This document shows positions 1 through 8,600 of a DNA stretch of 32,796 nucleotides, piece after piece. Both the position numbers and the translations under genes were made by a program. Each line of letters opens with the position of its first letter. The first letter of the stretch is position 1. The stretch is from NCBI GenBank assembly GCA_002373595.1, contig DFKT01000079.1:1-32796 (forward strand), given 5' to 3'. The notes beneath the pieces are model-generated. The model saw only the letters and a program-made list of their open reading frames with translations, had not been told where the DNA came from and did no database searches. Source of the stretch: Lachnospiraceae bacterium UBA3638 (GTDB taxonomy: Bacteria > Bacillota > Clostridia > Lachnospirales > Lachnospiraceae).

Positions 1-1905
1 CATCCCATGACAATCGATGGAGAGAACGGAGTATATTTTGCTGTGTGGGCACCCGGCGCTATCAGGGTAAGCGTCATCGGCAGCTTCAATGATTTTGACG
101 GACGCACCTGCCAGATGAACCGCAAGGGTGATTCAGGTATCTTTGAACTCTTTGTTCCCTATGCGGAAATAGGAGATCAGTATCAGTTTGAATTAAAACT
201 CCACGGCGGAGTCATCCGCAAAGTATCCGACCCTTACGCAAGGGGCTGCGCCGGGGAAGGTATGAGCGTTGTTGTTTCGGATGATAATTACAAGTGGACC
301 GATGCTTCATTTATCAAAAATCGCAAATCCTTCCGGAAAGCTCAAAATGCGGTAAGCATTTACGAAGTTAACCCCGCCGATTTCATCGGTGGCGGAAAGC
401 CTGCATTTGTGAATATGATCGATGCCGTGATCCCTGCGGCCAAGACGATGAACTTCACTCATGTAGAACTCCTTCCCGTTATGGAGAGAGGTGCCGGTGA
501 TCATGATGACCATCGTACATATTCTTTCTTCGCAACGGATCATGAATTCGGTACTCCCGATGAGTTAAAGGATTTTGTAAATAAGCTTCATGCGGAAGGC
601 ATTGGCTTGATCCTTGATTGGGTGCCTGCATACTTCGCACCTGATGCTCACGGCCTTGCATGCCTTGACGGCACATGCCTCTACGAGCACCAGGATCCCA
701 GACAGGGCGTATGCCCCGATACAGGAGCTCTTATATTCAACTACGCCAGACCTCAGGTTCACAACTTCCTCTTGTCGGCAGGACTCTACTGGGCAAGAGA
801 GTTCCATGCTGACGGCATCAGGACCGATGGCGTTGCAAGGATGCTCTATCTTGACTATGCGAGAAATGACGGAGCTTGGGTCGCAAATATGTACGGCGGC
901 AATGAGAATCTCGACGCTATCGATTTTATCAGAGAGTTCAATGGCCTGCTTAATTCCAAGTGCTCAGGAGTGATGTCCATAGCCGAAGACTCTTCGGCAC
1001 ATCCCCAGGTTACCGATCCCGCGGGAGAAGGCGGACTCGGATTTGATATCAAGTTCAATTATGCTTTTACGGAGGAATATTTCAGATTCATCGGACGCGA
1101 TCCACTGTATAGAGGACAGGGACTTACCGAGCTTAACAATGGCATGACTTATGCTTTTGCAGACAAATATATGCTTGGTTTCCATTACGGTCATGTTGGC
1201 AAGGACGGTAAGAAGCTTCTCGACAGATTCCCCGGAACCGATGAACAGAAAGAAGCAAATTTAAGGCTCTCGCTGGCATATATGTTTACTCATCCCGGAG
1301 CCAAGATGCTTGCTGCGAAGGAAAGACGCACCGGCACAGCTAAACTCGTAGCTGACCTGAACCGTATATATCGCGATTATCCTGCGCTTCACACAATAGA
1401 CAACGATCCTGCCTGCTTTGAGTGGCTCAGCTCGATGAACTATGAGCAGTGCTGCATATCATACATCAGAAAGACCGATGATCCCGAGGAGATGCTCGTT
1501 GTGGCAGTTAACTTCTCCGGAGCACCGCAGACATTCATCACCGGAGCACCTTACGAAGGAAAGTATCGCGAGATCCTTAATTCCGAGGATATGAATTACG
1601 GCGGCAAAGGCAAACTTTCCAAGACTGTTAAGCGCGCAAGTGACCTTAGATATGACGGAAGGACGCAGAGCCTTACACTTAAACTGGCACCGCTTTCCGT
1701 TGTCATATATGAGTTCATCCCTTATACCGAGGAGGAACTCGAGAAAGTTATCGAGGAAAGGATCAGGAGTTATACTCCGATAAAGCGCAGTAAGCCCGAC
1801 AAGAAGGAGCCCGCTGCCAAGTCCGTACACAGTACAAATACTTCTTCAAAGACCTCGAAAACAGGCACCAATGTTTCAAAAGGCGTAAAAAAACCTGTGT
1901 GTTGA
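1..1905 (+). CDS. glgB: GlgB-like glycogen branching enzyme homologue (5' partial, probably catalytically impaired)
   Basis: The reading frame is open from base 1 (His-Pro before the ATG at 7), and those residues match the LGAHP-type segment before the CBM48 domain of GlgB. The gene therefore runs off the left edge and the ATG at 7 is internal. Counting from base 1, the visible part has a CBM48 domain (about 1-95) and a GH13_9 barrel. The nucleophile Asp is at 276 (IRTDGV) and the acid/base Glu at 329 (IAEDS). The region IV motif, normally HDEV, reads HYGHV, with Tyr396 where the transition-state Asp should be. The region I motif is DWVPAYF instead of DWVPxHF. About 30 residues around the usual GxEFGQ segment are missing between THPGAKML and LNRIYRDYPAL. 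The last ~60 residues are a Lys/Ser/Thr-rich tail. Homology to branching enzymes (alpha-1,6 branch formation in glycogen) is clear. Normal activity is doubtful, and a regulatory or glycan-binding role is possible. Confidence 0.85.
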   Translation, partial: HPMTIDGENGVYFAVWAPGAIRVSVIGSFNDFDGRTCQMNRKGDSGIFELFVPYAEIGDQYQFELKLHGGVIRKVSDPYARGCAGEGMSVVVSDDNYKWTDASFIKNRKSFRKAQNAVSIYEVNPADFIGGGKPAFVNMIDAVIPAAKTMNFTHVELLPVMERGAGDHDDHRTYSFFATDHEFGTPDELKDFVNKLHAEGIGLILDWVPAYFAPDAHGLACLDGTCLYEHQDPRQGVCPDTGALIFNYARPQVHNFLLSAGLYWAREFHADGIRTDGVARMLYLDYARNDGAWVANMYGGNENLDAIDFIREFNGLLNSKCSGVMSIAEDSSAHPQVTDPAGEGGLGFDIKFNYAFTEEYFRFIGRDPLYRGQGLTELNNGMTYAFADKYMLGFHYGHVGKDGKKLLDRFPGTDEQKEANLRLSLAYMFTHPGAKMLAAKERRTGTAKLVADLNRIYRDYPALHTIDNDPACFEWLSSMNYEQCCISYIRKTDDPEEMLVVAVNFSGAPQTFITGAPYEGKYREILNSEDMNYGGKGKLSKTVKRASDLRYDGRTQSLTLKLAPLSVVIYEFIPYTEEELEKVIEERIRSYTPIKRSKPDKKEPAAKSVHSTNTSSKTSKTGTNVSKGVKKPVC

Positions 1906-1930
1906 CACGCCCTGACTAAAACCGTATAAT
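1902..1930 (+). promoter_or_regulatory. Promoter of the tRNA-Thr gene
   Basis: A perfect -35 TTGACA (1902-1907) and a perfect -10 TATAAT (1925-1930) are separated by 17 bp. The -35 box overlaps the TGA stop codon of the upstream gene (1903-1905). Transcription would start near 1937, about 19 nt before the mature tRNA 5' end. Confidence 0.85.
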
Positions 1931-1955
1931 GTACCTCGGCTTGTTTTTAAGCCAT

Positions 1956-2028
1956 GCTAAAGTAGCTCAGTCGGTAGAGCACTTCACTCGTAATGAAGGG
2001 GTCGCGGGTTCAAATCCCGCCTTTAGCT
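1956..2028 (+). tRNA. tRNA-Thr (anticodon CGT)
   Basis: A full cloverleaf can be drawn. The acceptor stem pairs GCTAAAG (1956-1962) with CTTTAGC (2021-2027), followed by discriminator T2028. The anticodon stem pairs CTTCA with TGAAG around loop CTCGTAA, giving anticodon CGT at 1989-1991, which reads Thr codon ACG. The T arm is GCGGG-TTCAAAT-CCCGC. CCA is not encoded, because TA follows the discriminator. The gene has its own consensus promoter and a terminator just downstream. Confidence 0.96.
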
Positions 2029-2035
2029 TAGGGAC

Positions 2036-2079
2036 CCGGGGTACGGATGAGGCAGAGCCTTTTCGGAACCCCGGTTTTT
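2036..2079 (+). terminator. Intrinsic terminator after tRNA-Thr
   Basis: CCGGGGT (2036-2042) pairs with ACCCCGG (2068-2074). A nested AGGC/GCCT hairpin sits in the loop, and five T follow (2075-2079). It begins 8 nt after the tRNA, so it most likely ends the tRNA transcript. The leuS leader that follows is too short for a T-box. Confidence 0.75.
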
Positions 2080-2138
2080 GTTATAGAAAAGTAAATGTGG
2101 CGATTCCGCCAAAGAATATAATACAGGAGATAAAGAAA

Positions 2139-4553
2139 ATGCCCGAGTATTACAACCATCACGAAGTAGAGCCTAAATGGCAGAAAGTATGGGACGATGA
2201 GAAAGCGTTCCACGCACCCAATGATTACTCCAAGCCCAAGTATTACGCACTCGTTGAGTTCCCTTATCCTTCGGGACAGGGACTTCATGTAGGACATCCC
2301 CGTCCGTACACCGCACTTGATATAGTATCGAGAAAGCGTCGTATGCAGGGATATAACGTACTTTTCCCGATGGGCTGGGATGCGTTCGGACTTCCCACAG
2401 AGAACTATGCCATCAAGAATAAGATCCATCCCAAGATCGTTACCAGGAATAACGTATCAAGGTTCAAGGAGCAGCTCCACTCACTCGGATATTCATTTGA
2501 CTGGGAGAGAGAGGTCAATACCACCGATCCCGGATATTATCGCTGGACTCAGTGGATCTTCCTTAAGCTCTTCAATGCAGGACTTGCATATAAGTCTGAG
2601 ATGCCCATCAACTGGTGCACATCCTGTAAGGTAGGACTTGCAAACGAAGAAGTCGTTGACGGCGTATGCGAGAGATGCGGATCTCCCGTTGTTCGTAAAG
2701 TAAAGAGTCAGTGGATGCTTAAGATCACCGAGTATGCGGATAAGCTCCTTGAAGGTCTGGACAGCGTGGATTATGTAGAGCGCATCAAGGCACAGCAGAG
2801 AAACTGGATCGGCAGAAGTACCGGTGCGGAAGTTGATTTTGCATTAAAGGATCTCGATGAGAAACTCACAGTATATACGACCCGTCCCGACACCCTTTTC
2901 GGTGCGACTTACATGGTCGTTTCTCCCGAGCATCCCATGATCGACAAGTATAAGGACAGGATCGCCAACTGGGATGAGGTTGTCTCATACCGTGAGAGCG
3001 CTGCCAAGAAGTCTGATTTTGAGCGTACCGAGCTTGCCAAGGACAAGACCGGCGTGTGCCTCGACGGCGTAAGTGCTATCAATCCCGTTAATGATAAAGA
3101 GATCCCTATCTGGATTTCGGATTATGTACTCATGAGCTACGGAACCGGAGCCATCATGGCAGTACCTGCTCACGATGACAGAGACTGGGACTTTGCCAAG
3201 AAATTCGGACTTCCCATCATCGAGGTAGTAGGCGGAAGCCCTGTACCGGTTACCGATGCTGCGTTTACCGATGTTGCTACAGGTACACTTGTCAATTCCG
3301 GATTCCTTGACGGACTTTCTGTTGCGGATGCCAAGGTTAAGATCATTGAATTCCTTGAGAGCAAAGGGATCGGACATGCCAAGGTCAACTTCAAGTTAAG
3401 AGACTGGGTATTCTCCAGACAGCGTTACTGGGGCGAGCCCATCCCCATCATCCACTGCGACAAGTGCGGATATGTGCCTCTTTCAGAGGATCAGCTTCCT
3501 CTTGAACTTCCCGAGGTAGAGAGTTACGAGCCCACCGACAACGGTGAATCACCTCTTGCCAAGATGACCGACTGGATAAATGTTAAATGTCCTAAGTGCG
3601 GAGGAGATGCAAAGAGAGAGACCGATACCATGCCTCAGTGGGCAGGTTCGTCATGGTATTTCCTTCGTTACTGCGATCCTGCCAATGACAAGGAACTCGC
3701 AAGCAAGGAAGCTCTTAAGTACTGGATGCCTGTAGACTGGTACAACGGAGGAATGGAGCACACGACTCTGCATCTTCTCTATTCCAGATTCTGGCACAGA
3801 TTCCTCTATGACCAGGGCGTAGTCACCACTCCCGAGCCCTATGCTAAGCGCACCAGCCACGGCATGATCCTCGGAGAGAATGGAGAGAAGATGTCCAAGT
3901 CCAGAGGAAATGTAGTAAATCCCGACGATATCGTAAGGGAATACGGTGCTGATACGCTCCGTACTTACGAGATGTTCATAGGTGCTTTCGACCAGGCTGC
4001 AAGCTGGAGCGAGGATGGCGTTAAAGGATGCAGGAGATTCCTCGACAGAGTATGGAAGCTCTCCGAGATCCTGACAGACGGAGATGCTTATTCTTCCGAC
4101 CTTGAAGCCAAGATGCATCAGACCATTAAGAAGGTCAGCTCCGATTTTGAGAGCCTCAAGTACAATACAGCTATCGCTGCACTCATGGCTCTCATCAACG
4201 AGTTCTATAAGAAGGGAAGTTTAAACAGAGCAGAGTTTGGAACCTTCCTTACACTTCTCAACCCCGTTGCTCCTCATATCACCGAGGAACTCTGGAATGC
4301 AAACGGATACGAGGGAAGGCTCTATGCTCAGAAGTGGCCCGAGTTTGACGAGGCTAAGACCGTCGAGAATACCGTTACTATCGCAGTGCAGGTTAACGGC
4401 AAACTTCGCGGAACCTTCGAGGCTGACAGAAATGCTTCCAAAGAAGATATGATCGCCAAGGCTAAGGAGGTCGTTGCAGACCGTCTTACCGGAGAGATCA
4501 AGAAGGAGATATACGTACCCGGCAAGCTTGTTAATATCGTAGTAGCAGGCTGA
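2139..4553 (+). CDS. leuS: Leucyl-tRNA synthetase
   Basis: This class Ia aminoacyl-tRNA synthetase (804 aa, a normal length for bacterial LeuRS) charges tRNA-Leu in the cytoplasm. The HIGH motif is HVGH at residues 50-53 and the KMSKS motif is at 584-588. The CP1 editing domain shows [11 protein letters not shown] and the [16 protein letters not shown] block. Two Cys pairs (CTSC...CERC) form a zinc knuckle before CP1, and another Cys cluster (CDKC...CPKC) lies before [11 protein letters not shown]. The start at 2139 is chosen because AGGAGA (2125-2130) lies 8 nt upstream and [15 protein letters not shown] is the usual LeuRS beginning. The frame remains open upstream to 1929 only because it reads through the tRNA gene. 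A TATAAT (2117-2122) with a poor -35 lies too close to the start to be convincing, so the promoter is unclear. Confidence 0.97.
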   Translation: MPEYYNHHEVEPKWQKVWDDEKAFHAPNDYSKPKYYALVEFPYPSGQGLHVGHPRPYTALDIVSRKRRMQGYNVLFPMGWDAFGLPTENYAIKNKIHPKIVTRNNVSRFKEQLHSLGYSFDWEREVNTTDPGYYRWTQWIFLKLFNAGLAYKSEMPINWCTSCKVGLANEEVVDGVCERCGSPVVRKVKSQWMLKITEYADKLLEGLDSVDYVERIKAQQRNWIGRSTGAEVDFALKDLDEKLTVYTTRPDTLFGATYMVVSPEHPMIDKYKDRIANWDEVVSYRESAAKKSDFERTELAKDKTGVCLDGVSAINPVNDKEIPIWISDYVLMSYGTGAIMAVPAHDDRDWDFAKKFGLPIIEVVGGSPVPVTDAAFTDVATGTLVNSGFLDGLSVADAKVKIIEFLESKGIGHAKVNFKLRDWVFSRQRYWGEPIPIIHCDKCGYVPLSEDQLPLELPEVESYEPTDNGESPLAKMTDWINVKCPKCGGDAKRETDTMPQWAGSSWYFLRYCDPANDKELASKEALKYWMPVDWYNGGMEHTTLHLLYSRFWHRFLYDQGVVTTPEPYAKRTSHGMILGENGEKMSKSRGNVVNPDDIVREYGADTLRTYEMFIGAFDQAASWSEDGVKGCRRFLDRVWKLSEILTDGDAYSSDLEAKMHQTIKKVSSDFESLKYNTAIAALMALINEFYKKGSLNRAEFGTFLTLLNPVAPHITEELWNANGYEGRLYAQKWPEFDEAKTVENTVTIAVQVNGKLRGTFEADRNASKEDMIAKAKEVVADRLTGEIKKEIYVPGKLVNIVVAG

Positions 4554-4568
4554 GATCGGTTTTAGGAC

Positions 4569-5621
4569 ATGGCTGATAAAGTATTTGTAGAATCGGGCAG
4601 GAATAATCGGAATACACAAACACGGGCAACCGCCAATTCCGGCGTAAACCGAGCGGGAGCCCGCACAGCAGCCGGCTCGGGCGCAGGAACAGGCAGAAGC
4701 TCGGATGATCGCAGGCTCGAACGCGACAGGGAAGATGAAAAGTCAACTGCTGCGAAAAAAGCGATCGACGAGGAAGTAGAAGCGAACGCAAGAAAGCTCC
4801 TTAAGAGAAAGGAACTCATAAGGAAGATCGTCATTGCTTCTCTTGCCGTAATTGTTCTCGTGAGCATTGCTTTTATGGTAAAGACTGCGCTTGATACCAA
4901 GAGCGCCGATATTTCCGCCGAGATGCTCTCCAAAGTAAAGGAGAGAGAGAATAATAACCCCGACGGTACGCCTGCCGATGATCAGCCCGAGATCCACTAT
5001 ACCGAGGAAGGAGAGCCCAAAGAAGTCCTTCCCGAATATAAAGATTTATTAAATATTAACAAAAACCTAATCGGCTGGATCAAAATAGCCGATATACTTC
5101 CTGAAGAAGGTCTGCCCGTCATGCAGTTGCCCGCAGATAACCCTAACGGCAATACCTGGTACCTTGAGCATGACATCAGCGGCAAGGAGAATAAGAACGG
5201 TACGCTCTTTATGGACAATCGCTGCGATGCGATGAAACCCGGGATGAATCTCATCATCTACGGACATCATATGAGAAGCGGAGCTATGTTCGGAAATCTC
5301 GAGAAGTATGACAGTGAGGATTTCTGGAGCAAGCACAAGGCCTTCACATTCGATACGATCTACGACCACGGTACATATCAGGTAATGTATGTATTCCGTA
5401 CGGCCGTTAAGAAACAGGGTGATATTACTTACAAGTACTACGATTTTACCGGCGATGTCACCCCGTCGGAATTTGAAAGCTATATGAATGAGATGGCTGA
5501 AATGTCTCTCTATGACACAGGGGTTACTGCCTCCTATGGGGATCACCTCATAATGCTCTCAACCTGTGATTATGAGGAGGCAAACGGCCGCTTTGTGGTT
5601 GTCGGAAAGAAGATCAGATAA
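4569..5621 (+). CDS. srtB: Class B sortase
   Basis: This membrane-anchored cysteine transpeptidase (350 aa) would attach surface proteins to the cell wall. Residues 1-80 are a polar, Arg/Ala-rich, probably cytoplasmic region. They are followed by a helix (about 87-105, IVIASLAVIVLVSIAFMV) and a sortase domain from about 155. The catalytic residues are His233 (IYGHHMRSG), Cys333 (LSTCDYE) and Arg341 (GRFVVV). The YGHxM and STCDYE forms are typical of class B. The ribosome site is poor: AGGA lies only 1 nt from the ATG, 16 nt after the leuS stop. The neighbouring gene encodes a protein ending in TPKTG plus an anchor, the probable substrate. The N-terminal cytoplasmic extension is longer than in most SrtB proteins. 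Confidence 0.92.
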   Translation: MADKVFVESGRNNRNTQTRATANSGVNRAGARTAAGSGAGTGRSSDDRRLERDREDEKSTAAKKAIDEEVEANARKLLKRKELIRKIVIASLAVIVLVSIAFMVKTALDTKSADISAEMLSKVKERENNNPDGTPADDQPEIHYTEEGEPKEVLPEYKDLLNINKNLIGWIKIADILPEEGLPVMQLPADNPNGNTWYLEHDISGKENKNGTLFMDNRCDAMKPGMNLIIYGHHMRSGAMFGNLEKYDSEDFWSKHKAFTFDTIYDHGTYQVMYVFRTAVKKQGDITYKYYDFTGDVTPSEFESYMNEMAEMSLYDTGVTASYGDHLIMLSTCDYEEANGRFVVVGKKIR

Positions 5622-5676
5622 ACTTAAGGCACAGCCCTAAAATGCGGAATATATCCGTATGAGGAGGATTAAGGAA

Positions 5677-8600
5677 ATGGCTAAGAAAAAAGGCTCAAAA
5701 AGGAGAATGAAGAAGCAGGTCAGAAAGACCTTCGGCGCGCTCTTCCTTGCAGCAGCGATCGGTGTCGCAATGATCCCGACCCGCTCCATAGAAGGAGGTG
5801 AAGCGCAGGCAGCCAACTCCTGTAACGGAGCAGATATAAATGAGTATTATATACTAAAACAGGCTCCTTCGACGCCAAATGCCAATACTCCGACCAGTGA
5901 GATCCCTTTCGTTGATCCTTCGACTACCGTATATACCACCGGTGATATGCATTTTATGTTTGCATATGTTAATGCAGCCGGTGTAGATGCCACAGGAGAT
6001 ACCAATAAGTTCGCCATTATTCTCGGATATGATCCTTCCGGTGCCGTTGACAGTTCAGGTAATCTGGTTATCCCCGAATATGTTCAGAGTTACAAGAAAC
6101 TGAGCGATGCCGAAGGATACTGTCTTGCCAACGTATCCGGAGAGTATCTCTATTACAGATTCCTCGATTCTTATGAATTCTCGATCAAAGTAGCTGACGG
6201 TGCGACCAATCCCATCGAGTCCAATACCACATATTATCAGAAGTACAGCGTCGGAGATCAGACTTATTATGATTTTCTTCAGCCCTATGTACCCGAGGCA
6301 AAGCGTGAGAATCCCGGCTACTTCGAACTTGTAAAACCCAACAGGATAGGTCTTTTCAAGGTTGAAGATAAGTCCGGAAAAAGAGATATAGATGAGAACG
6401 GTGTAGATCAGGGAAATACAATCTATACTTACCGGGTAGAGAATACTACTTATATTCCCTGTACCGCAGCCAACAGCTCTACATGGTCATCATATGACAA
6501 GAGTTCACTTTTCTATCGCAATGAAGCGGTAAGTGAAGACAGCGAACTCAGATATCAGCAGTGTACCGATGCAGCTAAGCAGTATGTAGACAATATCGCT
6601 GTAAGATACATCGGAAATCAGTTCGTATATTATGACAATACGACCCGTCAGTACAAGATCTCTACCGATGCGATAGATGATGATCATCCCGGCAACGGTG
6701 TATTTGCAGATACCAAAGGCGGTAATATTGTAAATCTTACAATCCCGACCACTATGGAAGGTATCGGAGATTATGCATTCTACAGATGTACTGCACTGAA
6801 CAGGATACAGTTCTCTAACGGCCTGGTTGCTATCGGTAACCATGCTTTTGACGGATGTGGAGCTCTTACCGGCGTCGGAATGCCTGAGAGTCCCAGAATC
6901 AATACCATCGGTGCATATGCATTTAAGAACTGTGCAAGCCTTAGCAGTTTCTATATCCCTCACAGTATATCCATGCTCTGTGACGGAGTATTTGAGTATT
7001 GCACATCACTTACTTCCATGGACCTTTCGGGTGATATCAATGAGGATCCTACCACTGAGCAGGCACAGCTTAAAACGATAGGTAATCATCTATTCTACGG
7101 ATGCTCGAATCTTCAGACGCTTATCCTTCCTGCTAAACTTGGACAAGGATATACTTCAGATTATGATCCTGCTAATATATCCACGTCGGGTTGTAGGAAG
7201 ATAAATATCAATATTGTTGAGGACTGTCCTAACCTTAAGAAGATAACCGTGGTGAGTCCCAATGTTGTTTTTGTTGATGATTCTCATTCAAACTGTGGAT
7301 TCTGCGTTGGCTCTGAAGCGAAGAAAGACAAGGGATCGTTTCATCATCAGCTTGTTTCCGACGAGTTCTACTTCGAGAGCAAGGACCCCGCAGCAGCTCA
7401 GCCGCCCAGCACCAATATAGGCGCACTTCACCGTATGTGCCAAAGCATGGATACGGGATATGAATTTACCTACAAGTATTATGGTCAGGAGCTTTACGAG
7501 AAGACTGTAGCCGAGGAAGGTGGCGGAAAGGCCATTTACCAGGTTGACAATAGCAACTCCATGGTAGGTTTCCTTGCCAACGGAAATGTTGAGTCGCTCT
7601 CGTTCCCCGAGCACTTCGGACCTTACCATATTGAGAAGATCCCTGATGGAAAGTGTATGAATATCTGTACACTTAAGAAGGTTACGCTTCCTTCGACCAT
7701 CAATGAGATAGGCGCAAGTGCTTTCAAGGGATGTCATAATCTTACCATTGTATTCTTTGGAAACGATCAGGTTGTGATCGGTGATGAGGCATTTAAGACT
7801 CAGCATACTTCCAATCACTCGCCGAGTTGTCCCGATCATCTGACTAACGCGACATGTCCCGACACTATTGGCGGAACGCCTGACGTTAAGCTTTACTTTG
7901 TCACTACGGTAGATGCAGATTCCACTCCTTTTGCTTATGCTATGAGCGACAGGGGTAAGTACAACCATCCTCAGCAGACCGATTCCTGGCCGATAGTATT
8001 CTCGGGATTCCCCAATCTCCTTGAGATCAGTTACAATCCGGCCAAGAGATGTGCTGAGCTTATTAAATTCCCGACAGAAGGTTCACTCGGTAGTTATGTA
8101 GACCCTTCGAATATTTACCTTTCTACTGAAGAAAAAACAGCTATCAGTCATTATCTGTCTGAGCGTACAAGTAAATCGAGAGAAGAAATTGAGTTAAGCG
8201 GAACCACCTACGACAAACAGCTCGTTGCCGTATGTAACGAACTCTTTATCCCCAAGGGAGTTGCTTCTATCGAAGACGGTCTGTTTAAACGTGTTACTAC
8301 AACCGGCGGTAATTATCCTATGAAGGTCAATACTTCCGGACTTACAGAGATAGATGTTGATTACACAAAGGATGCTAACGGAAAACCCATACTTGATTCA
8401 AACGGAAGAGTACAGATCGATGCTACGAAGAGTGACTTCGCAGGATGTGATACTCTGACCGCAATTACATTCTCCGGTGAGACCACGCTCACCTTACCTG
8501 AGTATGCTTTCTATAATGATGACGGACTTACATATGTTTACTCCACCCAGCCCATCGATAAGATCGGAGAGGAAGCATTTGCAGAATGCGATGATCTCGG

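Noticed and set aside
1929..2138. 70-residue N-terminal extension of leucyl-tRNA synthetase
   Set aside because: It is a translation of the tRNA-Thr gene and its terminator. The LeuRS N terminus and a ribosome site fit the ATG at 2139.
2029..2138. T-box riboswitch ahead of leuS
   Set aside because: The leader is only about 110 nt, no specifier stem or T-box consensus is visible, and the single hairpin is an ordinary terminator of the tRNA unit.
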